This document shows positions 7,658 through 16,817 of a DNA stretch of 63,008 bases, one piece after another. How positions within the stretch are numbered: the first letter of the stretch is position 1; each line of letters begins with the position of its first letter. The notes under the pieces were generated by a model. It had not been told where the DNA came from and ran no database searches. It saw nothing but the letters and a program-made list of their open reading frames with translations. The DNA comes from Chloroflexota bacterium (lineage in GTDB: Bacteria; Chloroflexota; Anaerolineae; Aggregatilineales; Phototrophicaceae). The translations under genes were made by a program, and so were the position numbers. The stretch spans positions 1 through 63,008 of the forward strand of contig JAPOXG010000079.1 in assembly GCA_026707225.1 (NCBI GenBank), in the 5' to 3' direction.

Positions 7658-9121
7658 ATGCCCAATCAACCACACATTATCATCTTCAACCCTGACCAAT
7701 GGCGCGGCGATGTCATGGGACATTTGGACAATCCCGCCGCGCTCACGCCGAACCTCGACCAGATAGTGGAGCATGACGCCGTCTCCTTTCGCTACGCCTT
7801 TTGCCAGAATCCCGTCTGCACGCCCAGCCGCTGCTCCTTCATGACCGGCTGGTATCCCCAAGTCCGCGGGCATCGCACCATGTTCCACATGCTGCAGCCA
7901 GATGAACCGGTGCTCCTCAAGTATTTGAAGGACGACGGCTATTTCGTTTGGTGGGGCGGCAAGAATGACCTGGTTCCGCGCCAAAATGGCTTCGCCGATT
8001 ACTGCGATGTCAAATACGAAGCGCCGCGCGAATTGCGTCCCAACTTGCATCGCGCCGATGAATGGCGGGGCGATCCCGCGGGCGACAACTATTATTCATT
8101 CTTCGCTGGAAAACTTGATACCTGCGATGATGAGGTCTACTACGACAATGACTGGGCGATGGTCGATGGCGCTGTTGACCTGATACGCCACGCGCCGCCC
8201 GATCAGCCGCTCTGCATTTACCTTCCCTTGAGCTATCCACATCCGCCCTATGGCGTGGAAGAGCCCTGGTTCAGCGACATCGAACGCGATCTCATCCCGC
8301 CGCGCTATCCGACGCCGGATTGGGCGAAGAAGCCGAGCCTCGTCGCCGGCATTTACGAACGGCAGCGCTTGCAGGGCTGGAGCGAGGAGCGCTTCAATGA
8401 GCTGCGCGCCGTGTATTACGGCATGTGCGCCCGCGTTGACGCGCAGTTTGGTATGGTTGTGGATGCCCTCAAAGCAAGCGGTATCTATGACGATAGCGCC
8501 ATCTTCTTTTTCTCCGATCATGGCGATTTCACCGGCGATTACGGCTTGGTCGAGAAGACGCAGAATACCTTCGAAGATTGTCTGACGCGCGTACCGCTCA
8601 TCGTCAAGCCGCCGGCTGCTGTAAGCATTGAACCGGGCATTCGCGAGCAACTGGTCGAACTGATTGACTTCAGCGCGACCATCTACGAATGGGCGGGCAT
8701 CGAGCCGGGCTACGATCATTTCGGGCGTTCGCTCACGTCCTTGATCGCTGGCGCCGAAGAGGAACACCGCGATGCCGTTTTCTGTGAGGGCGGGCGCTTA
8801 TTCGGCGAGGAACAGGCGATGGAGAAGGATAGCCCGTCATTCTACGATCCGGCGGGTCTGTATTGGCCCCGCGTCCAGCTGCAAGGGAGCGAAGCCGGCG
8901 AGCACAGCAAGGCTACGATGTGCCGCACTCGCGATTACAAGTATGTCCGCCGCCTCTATGAGAGCGATGAGCTATATGATCTGCGGCGGCACCCGGGCGA
9001 ATTAGAGAATCGCGTAGATGACCCGGCTTACGCGGCGATTCTGTCTGAGCTTCGCGAGCGGATGCTGACCTGGTATCAGACGACCTGCGATGTCGTGCCC
9101 TACAAGACAGATCTGCGCTGA
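7658..9121 (+). CDS. Sulfatase (type I, formylglycine-dependent), probably cytoplasmic
   Basis: This 487-residue member of the alkaline-phosphatase superfamily carries the sulfatase signature CTPSR, whose Cys54 would be oxidised to formylglycine. The metal-binding region includes NPDQWRGD near residue 11, and the FFFSDHGDFTGDYG block lies in the middle of the protein. It hydrolyses sulfate esters. There is no signal peptide, so it should act on substrates after import. AGGA at 7647-7650 favours the ATG at 7658 over the in-frame TTG at 7652. It stands alone, before a hairpin repeat and the convergent FG-GAP gene. The formylglycine-generating enzyme is not in the window. Arylsulfatase, choline-sulfatase-like or carbohydrate sulfatase roles cannot be told apart here. 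Confidence 0.9.
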   Translation: MPNQPHIIIFNPDQWRGDVMGHLDNPAALTPNLDQIVEHDAVSFRYAFCQNPVCTPSRCSFMTGWYPQVRGHRTMFHMLQPDEPVLLKYLKDDGYFVWWGGKNDLVPRQNGFADYCDVKYEAPRELRPNLHRADEWRGDPAGDNYYSFFAGKLDTCDDEVYYDNDWAMVDGAVDLIRHAPPDQPLCIYLPLSYPHPPYGVEEPWFSDIERDLIPPRYPTPDWAKKPSLVAGIYERQRLQGWSEERFNELRAVYYGMCARVDAQFGMVVDALKASGIYDDSAIFFFSDHGDFTGDYGLVEKTQNTFEDCLTRVPLIVKPPAAVSIEPGIREQLVELIDFSATIYEWAGIEPGYDHFGRSLTSLIAGAEEEHRDAVFCEGGRLFGEEQAMEKDSPSFYDPAGLYWPRVQLQGSEAGEHSKATMCRTRDYKYVRRLYESDELYDLRRHPGELENRVDDPAYAAILSELRERMLTWYQTTCDVVPYKTDLR

Positions 9122-9193
9122 GCGTTGATTTGTCATCGCTGCGCCTCTATTTTGATGCACCTTCTTGATTCCGTCTTTAATCGTATCGAATTC

Positions 9194-9218
9194 TGTAGGG
9201 GCGAGACTTGTCTCGCCC
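9194..9218 (+). repeat. Hairpin repeat copy
   Basis: GGGCGAGAC, loop TT, GTCTCGCCC: a perfect 9-bp stem. It stands in the convergent gap between the sulfatase and the FG-GAP gene, a position suited to a transcription end. Confidence 0.85.
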
Positions 9219-9303
9219 TCCCACCACCCCATAGGCTCCTCTTTCTAAAGGCCCGCTGTTTTGTGGGAGCCCGTTATGACTCTCGTGGAGCTTTAGTCAA
9301 ATC

Positions 9304-10971
9304 TTAACCGCAGCCGGCGGTCAGTCCGTATTGCAGCCGAAGGCGCTGGTTTGCCGGCAAGCCATCAAGCTGGCACTCGCTGCCGTTGCTCCACACGATG
9401 CGCAAATCGGCGCTGGAGTGGGCGCCCAAGCCAAAATGCAATGCCAATTGATTGTTGCCGCCGAGCCCGGCGCCGATGCGAACCGCCTGCATCTGTGTGA
9501 CGCCGTCCGCCGTGGTCAGGTAAACGCGCGTCCCGACGGCGTCTCGATTGACAGCGCCGTAACCGTCAAGATCCACTGACAGCCAGCGATTTCTTCCACC
9601 CTGATTCTGATATAACCGGTAGCCGCTGTTCCAGTTTCCAGTGACCAGGTCGAGGTCGCCATCGCGGTCGTAATCGGCGTAGGCGACGCCGAGAGTGGGC
9701 AAGGCCTGGTCGATGCCGCTATGGGCGCTGACATCATTGAAGTTGAATCCGCCGCTGTTGTGGAACAGGGCGTCCGGGCGCGGATTCATAAAAGTAGTTT
9801 CCAATTCGGGGAAGGTCTGAAAGTATTCGGTTGCGGCGACATAGAGATCCTGCCAGCCGTCGTTATCGAAATCAAAAAAGACGGCGCCCCAGCCGACGCC
9901 GCTGTCGGGACCCAAATTGATGGCGACGCCGGCCGAATGCGCCCGACTCCGGAAGCCCCCGCCATCATTTCGCAGCAGGTACATGGTGTAGACCATATCG
10001 GTGATATAGAGATCGACATCGCCGTCGTTGTCATAATCGGCCGCGTCGACGCCCATGCCGTTGATCAGCAGGTCGCTCCCGCTCTCGTCTGACGCGTTCG
10101 TCCAGCACCAATGGGCGCAGCCGGCGCCATCGTTGCGCCAGAGCACGTTGCCGATCTCATTCTGCAGCTTGTCGTTGACGACGTAGATATCCTGGTCGCC
10201 ATCGTTATCGTAATCAAGGAAGGCGGGCGCGAATCCGGCGCCCAAGGTCAAGGCGTATTCGAGGGTCGGCGTGACATCGGTGAAGCTGCCGTCGCCATTG
10301 TTGTGATAGAGGCGGTCTTGCTGCACGGCGAAGTCCACCGGGTCGCACTCGGGGTAGCAGGACCAGTTGGTCAAGTAGAGGTCAAGCCAGCCATCGCTGT
10401 CATAATCCCCCCAAGCGGCTGACGTGCCTTTGCCCGTGTCGCCGACGCCGGCGCTCAACGTGACATCGGTAAAGCCTAGCCCGCCGTCATTGCGAAAGAG
10501 TCGGTTGGCGCCGAAGTTGACGATGTAGATATCAAGCCAGCCATCGTTGTTGTAGTCGGCCCAAGTGACGCCGCCGCTAGGCACAGTGGGCAGGCTTAGC
10601 TGTTCCGAGAATTCGGAGACAGTAAAGCTGCCATCGCCCTCATTGTGGTAGAGCATGTTGGGATCGAGATTGCCGGTGACGAAGAGATCAAGCCAGCCGT
10701 CGCGATCGTAGTCGCCCCAGGCTTGCCCAATAGCGAGGTAGCCCTGCATCGCCTCCTTATCGTCCCAGATGGCGCGGTGCGCCGCGCTGATGCCGGCTTC
10801 GGCGGAAACATCGACAAAAATCGGGAAATCAGGTTGGGCGGACGTGACCGCGGAAGACGACAAAGGCATCACGAGGCAAAGCGCAGAAACGAACAGCCCA
10901 ATCAGCGTTAGCGCGCTAGAATAGGTCTGTAGGGGCGACTCATTGAGTCGCCCGCGATGGGACATGTTCAA
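9304..10971 (-). CDS. Secreted FG-GAP/VCBS-repeat protein with ASPIC/UnbV-like C-terminus
   Basis: This 555-residue protein has a hydrophobic N-terminal segment (ALTLIGLFVSALCLVMPL, about residues 20-37) followed by small residues, which looks like a signal peptide. At least seven FG-GAP/VCBS blades follow, each with an Asp-rich Ca2+ loop, for example DYDRDGWLDLF, DYNNDGWLDIY and DYDNDGDVDLY. Together these would form a beta-propeller. The last 120 residues (RWLSVDLDG, VTQMQAVRIGAGLGGNNQL) resemble the ASPIC/UnbV domain. Such proteins are surface or extracellular binding proteins. The first 17 or so residues are encoded by hairpin repeat 10928-10953, so either the repeat has become part of the coding region or the true start is a later, non-ATG codon. 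Confidence 0.85.
   Translation of the reverse strand: MNMSHRGRLNESPLQTYSSALTLIGLFVSALCLVMPLSSSAVTSAQPDFPIFVDVSAEAGISAAHRAIWDDKEAMQGYLAIGQAWGDYDRDGWLDLFVTGNLDPNMLYHNEGDGSFTVSEFSEQLSLPTVPSGGVTWADYNNDGWLDIYIVNFGANRLFRNDGGLGFTDVTLSAGVGDTGKGTSAAWGDYDSDGWLDLYLTNWSCYPECDPVDFAVQQDRLYHNNGDGSFTDVTPTLEYALTLGAGFAPAFLDYDNDGDQDIYVVNDKLQNEIGNVLWRNDGAGCAHWCWTNASDESGSDLLINGMGVDAADYDNDGDVDLYITDMVYTMYLLRNDGGGFRSRAHSAGVAINLGPDSGVGWGAVFFDFDNDGWQDLYVAATEYFQTFPELETTFMNPRPDALFHNSGGFNFNDVSAHSGIDQALPTLGVAYADYDRDGDLDLVTGNWNSGYRLYQNQGGRNRWLSVDLDGYGAVNRDAVGTRVYLTTADGVTQMQAVRIGAGLGGNNQLALHFGLGAHSSADLRIVWSNGSECQLDGLPANQRLRLQYGLTAGCG
10928..10953 (+). repeat. Hairpin repeat copy inside the FG-GAP gene start
   Basis: GGGCGACTC, loop ATT, GAGTCGCCC. 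It lies within the first 17 or so codons of the minus-strand FG-GAP gene, just before the signal peptide. Confidence 0.85.
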
Positions 10972-11002
10972 ATCCCTACCTCAAGTCGCTTCAGGTATCG
11001 AC

Positions 11003-11028
11003 GGGCGACCTGATAGGTCGCCCCTACA
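11003..11028 (-). repeat. Hairpin repeat copy
   Basis: GGGCGACCT, loop GAT, AGGTCGCCC with a CCTACA flank at the right. It is identical in core to the copy at 20530-20555. Confidence 0.85.
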
Positions 11029-11144
11029 AGTTCCTTCTCGGGCGGGTATCAAATGCCCAACCAGCAACCACTTTGAATCATTGAAAATGCCTTCGCAGTG
11101 GCGATTCACGGTATCGCTCGCATTACCTATATGCCGCGTTCCCA

Positions 11145-12755
11145 TTAGCGCGCCGTCGTCCGCGCATAGGGCGGCCAATCGAGCGGCACGCCAAGCTCAT
11201 CCTTGAGCAGGCATTGGAAATCGCGCAGGTGGCTCTCGGTATTGCGCACTTGCCGGGGCGTCAAGCTTTTGTCCAGACTGTAAGCGGCCAGCGCGCCGGC
11301 CGATTCGCCGATATTCCATTCCACCGGATGCAGGCGATAACAGCCGTTGGTGATGTGGGTCACGCCCAGGTTCTTGCAGGCGGGCAGCAGGTTCTCGACC
11401 CGCTGTGGGATCAGCGATCCAAGCGGAATCTGGAAAGGATAACAACTGATGTCGATATAGTTGCGCAAGCCGGTGCTGGGATGCAGGTCGATGCGGTAGC
11501 TGCCGATGCCGACGCTGTCATCGAATTGCTCGGCGGCGTCGAAGCCTTCACGCTGCTGAACGCCGACATGCGCTTCCAGCACGGTGAACTCGGCGAGGAT
11601 GCGGCGCGCCTCGCGCACGTAGACATACTTCGCCATGCCGTCGGTCGTGCCGACGATATCGGGTCGCAGCCGCAAACCCGGATATCCGTAGCACTTTCCG
11701 TCTGAGCGGGGCGCCTCGGTCTGCATCCAATACAGGAAGGAAAAACTCAACTGCTTGCATTCGCGGAGCGCAGCCTGCTTTACGTCTTCCGTGACACCCA
11801 GCAGCGGTTTGAGCCAGTAATCGATCATCGGCCAATTGACCAGCGTGATATCGCTGGGGAAGGCGCCATCGGGATAATGTCCCTCGTAAAGGATGCGGCG
11901 GAAATGCCAGAGATCGCCCGGACCGCCAGTGTAGCGATGGCGAAAGTCGGCGTGGAAGATCTGGCGATGGACGGGCTCCAGCGTCTGTGGGCTGGAATAA
12001 TACCAGCTCAGTTGTTTATCGGGCCAGAAATCGGCTTTGTATTCGCGCCAAAAGTCGTAGTCTTTCGGCTTGTCGATGGTATGGTCTTCGCCCTCCAGGT
12101 GATCTACAGCGAAGCACCAGGAGATCGACTGCTGATCAAGCGGCAGCGGATCGCCTTCGACAGCGTGCAGCTCGCCGGTCTGCGCCTGGCTCTCGGCGCC
12201 GATGATGGATTCAACATCCGCCAGTTCCAGCAGGTCGCCGAGCTCGGTGGCATCGAGGATATAGGGCGCGGAGATGACGACCTGATCGCCGGTCCTGGTG
12301 TCTTCCAGCGTCACAGCCAGGACGCGGTCGCCATCGGTCTCGGCGGCAACCGGGATATGATAGAGCAGGATGTCGAGTTGCATGCTGGAGCGATAGGGCG
12401 CGAGCATCTCTTCAATGACGGCCAGGCCGATACGCGGCTCGTGGCAGAGGCGGCTGACATTGCCTTGGCCCGGGTTCCAGTTCATGGTGTAGCGCGCCTT
12501 CTCCGTCAGCGGGTAGTTGCGGCGATAATAATCACGCACGCCATCGGAGAAGCGCATATAGGTCGCGGTGGCGCCGCATTGATCAACCCAGGGATTCTCG
12601 TCGGGCGGGACGGCTTGCGCCGTGAGTTGCCCGCCGATCCAATCGGTCTCTTCGCTCATGATGACCGACTTGCCCAGGCGCAAAGCCGCCAACGCCGCGC
12701 CAATCGCGCCGGTGCCGCCGCCGACGATAAGTATGTCTGTATTGCGCTCTTTCAT
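11145..12755 (-). CDS. FAD-dependent oxidoreductase (PF12831 type)
   Basis: The 536-residue protein begins with a Rossmann FAD-binding motif, DILIVGGGTGAIGAALAA, followed by TDWIGGQLTAQAV, the hallmark of the PF12831 group often annotated as FAD-dependent oxidoreductase or xanthan-lyase-associated. Near the C-terminus NLGVTHITNGCYRLHPVEWN and GESAGALAAYSL complete the flavin fold. AGGAA lies before the ATG. It is the last gene of the minus-strand operon 16765 to 11145, 21 bases after the PhyH gene. The second FAD enzyme of the operon is only distantly similar. The substrate is unknown; joint occurrence with PhyH and unknown beta-sandwich proteins suggests oxidation of a sugar or lipid-like compound. 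That is inference. Confidence 0.87.
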   Translation of the reverse strand: MKERNTDILIVGGGTGAIGAALAALRLGKSVIMSEETDWIGGQLTAQAVPPDENPWVDQCGATATYMRFSDGVRDYYRRNYPLTEKARYTMNWNPGQGNVSRLCHEPRIGLAVIEEMLAPYRSSMQLDILLYHIPVAAETDGDRVLAVTLEDTRTGDQVVISAPYILDATELGDLLELADVESIIGAESQAQTGELHAVEGDPLPLDQQSISWCFAVDHLEGEDHTIDKPKDYDFWREYKADFWPDKQLSWYYSSPQTLEPVHRQIFHADFRHRYTGGPGDLWHFRRILYEGHYPDGAFPSDITLVNWPMIDYWLKPLLGVTEDVKQAALRECKQLSFSFLYWMQTEAPRSDGKCYGYPGLRLRPDIVGTTDGMAKYVYVREARRILAEFTVLEAHVGVQQREGFDAAEQFDDSVGIGSYRIDLHPSTGLRNYIDISCYPFQIPLGSLIPQRVENLLPACKNLGVTHITNGCYRLHPVEWNIGESAGALAAYSLDKSLTPRQVRNTESHLRDFQCLLKDELGVPLDWPPYARTTAR

Positions 12756-12776
12756 TGGTTATTCCTCAATTTGCGT

Positions 12777-13670
12777 TTACATGCCAGGCTTGCTTGGCTC
12801 GCCAGCCGCTTTGATATGCCCGTCGCCCTGCTTCGGATTGTGCTGATACTCATTCTTGGCGCACCACTCGGCAATCGGGTTGTAGCCGCCGGTGAAATCA
12901 AAATGTGGATTATCATCGGCAGGTTCGCCGACCAGATAACGTGCCATCGGCGACAGTTTCTCCACCAGCTCGGGCGCCTGCTGCCGATAGTCCGTTGGGC
13001 TAATCCAGTCATAGCTGTAACCGATCATGACGGCTTTGCGTGTACGATCAGTCAAATTAGCGGCGCCGGCATGCCAGGTGCGGTTCTCGAAGAAGACGGC
13101 GTCGCCCGGATTCAGCAGCGGCTCGACCTTGCTGGCGGGATCAACCTGACCTTCGGGGATTTCAATGCGCTCTTTGAGCTGGTTGCTGCGGGCCGCCATC
13201 ATGGTGACGCCGGTGTTTGGCTCGCTTAAGTCTGTCAAATAGTAGGCGACCTTAAGCGAATGACGCGGAATATGCTGATCGCCCAGGTCGCGCATGGACA
13301 TGTAATGGTCGCGGTGCCAGCCGGGCAGTCGCTCGGTATCGGGCGAGCCGGGGGGATCGGGCTGGCGGTAGATCAAGTGGCTGGTTAGCAGCGAAAGCCA
13401 AGGGCTGAGCAGCTGCGCCACGATCGAAAATACTTTTGGGTTTGTGATCAGCGGCTGGAAGGCCTCGTCCATGGACACGCAGTTGCGAAATCCATCATAT
13501 TTTCCGCCGGGTCGGCGCTGGCGATTCAGTTGGCGGTCGGAGGCGATCAGCCGGTCGCCGGCTTCAATCAAAGCCGAGACGGTCTCGCTATCAATCGCTT
13601 CGCGCATGATGAGGTAGCCCTCTTCATCGAATTGCCGTTTTTGTTCCGGCGTGATTTTGACAAAATCCAT
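12777..13670 (-). CDS. Phytanoyl-CoA dioxygenase (PhyH) family protein
   Basis: This 297-residue Fe(II)/2-oxoglutarate dioxygenase has the N-terminal PhyH pattern FDEEGYLIMREAI. The iron ligands are HRD in GWHRDHYMSMRD (near residue 118) and the distal His in RTWHAGAANL. An Arg in DRTRKAVMIGY is suited to binding 2-oxoglutarate. Family members hydroxylate or demethylate diverse small molecules; the name does not imply phytanoyl-CoA as substrate. GGAGG lies just before the start and overlaps the end of the upstream FAD gene, so the two are coupled. It sits between two FAD oxidoreductases, which suggests a multistep oxidation in one operon. It is one of seven PhyH genes in this window. Confidence 0.9.
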   Translation of the reverse strand: MDFVKITPEQKRQFDEEGYLIMREAIDSETVSALIEAGDRLIASDRQLNRQRRPGGKYDGFRNCVSMDEAFQPLITNPKVFSIVAQLLSPWLSLLTSHLIYRQPDPPGSPDTERLPGWHRDHYMSMRDLGDQHIPRHSLKVAYYLTDLSEPNTGVTMMAARSNQLKERIEIPEGQVDPASKVEPLLNPGDAVFFENRTWHAGAANLTDRTRKAVMIGYSYDWISPTDYRQQAPELVEKLSPMARYLVGEPADDNPHFDFTGGYNPIAEWCAKNEYQHNPKQGDGHIKAAGEPSKPGM

Positions 13671-13673
13671 TGT

Positions 13674-15488
13674 CTATTCCTCCACCTCTAGGGGGATGCG
13701 TCTACGCTCCCCCGCGTAAATCGCAGCTTGGTCCGCATCCGTTCGCTTGCTCACTTCAGTAAAGAGTTTATCCAAGAGTTGACCGCGCGCCCCGCTGAAA
13801 TTCGCTAAGTCCGGCGTGTTCGCCCAGGTCGTCCAGTTGCTGCGGTCTTCGGCGGAAACCGAGTCGTCAAGATTGGCTTGGCAGCTATCGCCCAGGAAGC
13901 CACGCAGGGCGAAATATTGCAGCGCTGCATAATGGGAATCGCCAGGCGCCGCGTCTTCGTAGTAGGTGAGTACCGCGCCTGCTTGCAGCAGACGCCGCTG
14001 CATCTCGATTACGTTGACGTTGCGGACCGATACGCCATCGTCGAGGCTGACGTTGATGGCGACGCCGGCCGCCTCGCCCAGCGCCATCCAGCAGGGCTCC
14101 ATGCGCAGCGTGCTGAAGCCGATATGCGTGCCCGATGCCGGCACGGGAATCAGCAGATTCTCGACTAGGAGAGGCGCAATGACACCGTATGGCACGCAAT
14201 AGGGCGTGGTGGGGTAGGTGAAGATGCCGTCGGTATGCGGTCGCCCTTCTTCGCGTTTCAGGCAGGCGTGCGAGTCCAGCGCGTAGTGGCTGGCGGTGAT
14301 GCTGGTCATGTGCTCGCGCGAGCCGCGTTTGGACAGGGCGTCGTGGGCGGTGAAGAGGTATTCGCCGCGGATGCGCCGCCCCTCGCGCACGTAGATCTGG
14401 CGCGGGAAGTTGCCATTGTCCGGGAATTCGTCGCGAGCCAGCCCCCAGCGATTGCAGCGTTCGCGGAAGTCAGCCGGCAGTTCGGGATCGTTCTGGGCGA
14501 AGTAGAACAAGCCCAGGATGTAATCGCGCAGGCGTTGGGCGAAGCGATCGCGCCAATCCCAACTAGCGGTGGGGTAGGGCCAGTTCTCTTCCGGCAGATC
14601 GGTCGAGATGAAGGCGGCGTGCTGATTGTTGCCGTCCACCTTGCCATTGGGCACGCGCGCCATATTGGTGATGGCGCCAATGCCATCGAACTCCATCGGC
14701 TTCGGCGGACCGGCGAATCGATTGAGCCGCACGTCGTCAATCAGCGACAGATATTCATCGCGATGATAGGTCGGCGGCTTTTCAATTCGCGTCATGTTGG
14801 ACGGATCGGTCGTCAGCGGCAGGCGGTAGTTGTAGGACTGAATGGCGTTGTCGGCTTGTCCGGTGGAGTAATATTCGTCGACCGGCGCGTCCCAGCGTTG
14901 GTAAAACTTGCCGGCGCAAGGCTCGCCATATTCGTCGGCGCCTTCCCGCCCCAGCATGTAGGGAGCGCCCGCCGCCGCCGCCAGGTCGCCTTCGTAAGTG
15001 GCGTCGACAAAGACGGACGCGCGGTAGATTTCTTCCGCGCCGCTTTCGCGATCGAGGATCTTGACGCCTTTCAGCAGCGCGCCGTCCCTGATCGCGTTGC
15101 TCGGCTCATGGTCGAATTGCCGCATCGTGCGGACTTCGAGATTCTCGCCCGCTTCGGCGATCATGTCATTCAGGATTTTCTCGGCGACATGCGGCTCGAA
15201 ACGGTAGCCGTCGCTGCAATCGATGACCTGCTGCGAATCGGCGCCAGAGGTGTCGCTGTAATGCTGCTTGATGCGCCCGACAAATTCCAGGAAGAGACCG
15301 CCGGTGGCGCCGCGGGTGTGGATATCGGTGGCGCCCAGTCCATTGGCCGGCAAGCCGCCGATGTAGCCGGTCCGCTCGAGAATGACGGCGCGCCTTCCAG
15401 CTTTGGCGACGGTGATGCCGGCCATGATGCCGGCTGGCGTTCCTCCAACGATGACGGCGTCGAACTCGAATATGGGGGCAGCTTTCAT
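13674..15488 (-). CDS. FAD-dependent oxidoreductase (PF12831 type), large form
   Basis: The 604-residue protein opens with FDAVIVGGTPAGIMAGITVA, a FAD-binding Rossmann motif, and TGYIGGLPANGLGATD, the PF12831 signature. The segment FVDATYEGDLAAAAGAPY and a C-terminal block GEAAGVAINVSLDDG are also typical. The start at 15488 is preferred to the longer frame from 15527 because a GGAG box precedes it and the fold starts about ten residues later. It is followed after three bases by the PhyH gene. Proteins of this type oxidise unknown substrates, often in polysaccharide or glycoside utilisation regions. No signal peptide is present, so it acts in the cytoplasm. Confidence 0.86.
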   Translation of the reverse strand: MKAAPIFEFDAVIVGGTPAGIMAGITVAKAGRRAVILERTGYIGGLPANGLGATDIHTRGATGGLFLEFVGRIKQHYSDTSGADSQQVIDCSDGYRFEPHVAEKILNDMIAEAGENLEVRTMRQFDHEPSNAIRDGALLKGVKILDRESGAEEIYRASVFVDATYEGDLAAAAGAPYMLGREGADEYGEPCAGKFYQRWDAPVDEYYSTGQADNAIQSYNYRLPLTTDPSNMTRIEKPPTYHRDEYLSLIDDVRLNRFAGPPKPMEFDGIGAITNMARVPNGKVDGNNQHAAFISTDLPEENWPYPTASWDWRDRFAQRLRDYILGLFYFAQNDPELPADFRERCNRWGLARDEFPDNGNFPRQIYVREGRRIRGEYLFTAHDALSKRGSREHMTSITASHYALDSHACLKREEGRPHTDGIFTYPTTPYCVPYGVIAPLLVENLLIPVPASGTHIGFSTLRMEPCWMALGEAAGVAINVSLDDGVSVRNVNVIEMQRRLLQAGAVLTYYEDAAPGDSHYAALQYFALRGFLGDSCQANLDDSVSAEDRSNWTTWANTPDLANFSGARGQLLDKLFTEVSKRTDADQAAIYAGERRRIPLEVEE

Positions 15489-15569
15489 AGCGCGCTCCAC
15501 GAGTTGATTACGAAACAGGCGACCCACTGGGCCGCCAGTGCAGAAGTCACGGCAGCCACGACTGCATGC

Positions 15570-15908
15570 TTATTCTTTCAGCGCCAGTGAAACCAAAACG
15601 GTGATCGATGAATTGAAGTGGGTTTCCCCGCATATTCTAAGGAAACCGCCGAAATGAGTTACCTTGCAAAACGTGACTTGGTCCTTGTTCGCCGGCAAGT
15701 CAAAGGATGTGCCTTCGTCAACCCAATGGATTCCGTCCGCAGAGATCTGAACGTGGGCGGTTCCGGCAAAATCGTGCGAAGCGTCCAGCGCCCGCACGAA
15801 AAAGATGGCTTCGCTGGCCCAAGCGGCTTCATAGGGCTCGCTCGCGAACTCACCCTTCCAGATGACATTCCGTTCAACAGTCGCGGTATAGCTTCGTCTG
15901 AGCGCCAT
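15570..15908 (-). CDS. Small conserved-looking protein of unknown function (112 aa)
   Basis: I do not recognise a family. The 112-residue product is rich in beta-branched and aromatic residues (AAWASEAIFFVRALDASH, AHVQISADGIHWVDEG) with alternating polar and hydrophobic residues, which suggests a small beta-sandwich. There is no signal peptide and no membrane segment. It starts two bases after the stop of the 284-residue gene (15911-16765) and is followed by the large FAD gene, so it is a genuine operon member rather than a chance frame. A subunit or carbohydrate-binding accessory role is possible but unsupported. Confidence 0.7.
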   Translation of the reverse strand: MALRRSYTATVERNVIWKGEFASEPYEAAWASEAIFFVRALDASHDFAGTAHVQISADGIHWVDEGTSFDLPANKDQVTFCKVTHFGGFLRICGETHFNSSITVLVSLALKE

Positions 15909-15910
15909 GA

Positions 15911-16765
15911 TTAAAACTCCCCGCTGAGCAGCACCGAATCGAGATAGAGGAAGGCGCGCTTGTCACGATTGGTCTGCACCCAGAAGGCCGCGTTGAGCAT
16001 GCAGTTCAGGTTGGGCATGGCCGGGATAGTGATGTATTTCAGCGCCGCGCCGTCGTAGACTAGGTCATTGCACTGAAAGCCGAGGAAGCGCCGTTCAGCG
16101 AGGTCAAAGTTCACGCGCAGATAGTGCCAGTTCATCTTGGTGGCTATTTCGTTGTAGCAGAGCTCTTGCGCCGGCGCGTCGACAAATTCCCAGAATTCGG
16201 GTCCGAGATGCGGGGTCGAGACCGTCTCGCCTCTATCGCCGATCTTCTGGAAGGCAGGCGTCTCGCCTTTGACTTGCCAGCGATTGATCATCTCGCCGAC
16301 CTGCGCGTTGAGATAACGTAAATGCGGCATCCAGCGGATTTCCGGGTTCATGCCGTCCTGCAAATCGAATAGAACGCCGAATGCGCGGATGTCGTCAGCG
16401 GAGAGACGCAATTCTGAGGCCTCCGGCTTGAAACAGAAATAGGCTTCCAGTTGAACAGGTCCCGGCTTGCGAAATGTCACCCGCTTGATGCTGGTTGCCA
16501 GTGACCCTTCACGCGCTCGACTGGCAAGCTTCAGCGCATAGGTGCCTTCCATTGAACCCGCCGTGCCGGTATCCCACATGGTTAAATTGCTGATCATCGG
16601 CGGCCGATAATCGGCGGAAAGCGGTATGATCGAGTCCAGCGTATGCTCATAATTGCCGATCAATTCAGACCAGCCGTTCACGCCATCGTCGAAGTCGTCA
16701 TAGAAAATAATCCGCCTGAGCGGATCGAAGCGGCTCAGGCGGGGGTCAACTGAAATCATGCTCAT
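15911..16765 (-). CDS. Beta-sandwich-like protein of unknown function, first gene of the minus operon
   Basis: The 284-residue protein starts with a stretch like a jelly-roll carbohydrate module: RIIFYDDFDDGVNGWSEL, then TMWDTGTAGSMEGTYALKL. Strands continue to the end (AFLYLDSVLLSGEF). It resembles uncharacterised proteins that I recall being filed as DUF6772, but this is from memory and unchecked. No signal peptide is seen, so a cytoplasmic lectin-like or lyase-like role is possible. AGGTGG on the minus strand (16771-16777) lies five bases before the ATG. It heads a five-gene operon transcribed away from the ABC transporter at 16996, with which it shares a 230-base divergent control region. 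Confidence 0.75.
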   Translation of the reverse strand: MSMISVDPRLSRFDPLRRIIFYDDFDDGVNGWSELIGNYEHTLDSIIPLSADYRPPMISNLTMWDTGTAGSMEGTYALKLASRAREGSLATSIKRVTFRKPGPVQLEAYFCFKPEASELRLSADDIRAFGVLFDLQDGMNPEIRWMPHLRYLNAQVGEMINRWQVKGETPAFQKIGDRGETVSTPHLGPEFWEFVDAPAQELCYNEIATKMNWHYLRVNFDLAERRFLGFQCNDLVYDGAALKYITIPAMPNLNCMLNAAFWVQTNRDKRAFLYLDSVLLSGEF

Positions 16766-16817
16766 TTAGACCACCTCAAATAACGGCTCGTTTGACCATC
16801 TATGCCGGCGGCAGTTT

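Noticed and set aside
11877..13229. A 450-codon open frame on the plus strand opposite the FAD and PhyH genes
   Set aside because: It is antisense to two well-supported genes, has no family features or ribosome-binding site, and arises from the GC-rich codon pattern.
14235..15590. A 451-codon open frame opposite the large FAD oxidoreductase
   Set aside because: Shadow of a real gene with clear PF12831 motifs on the other strand.
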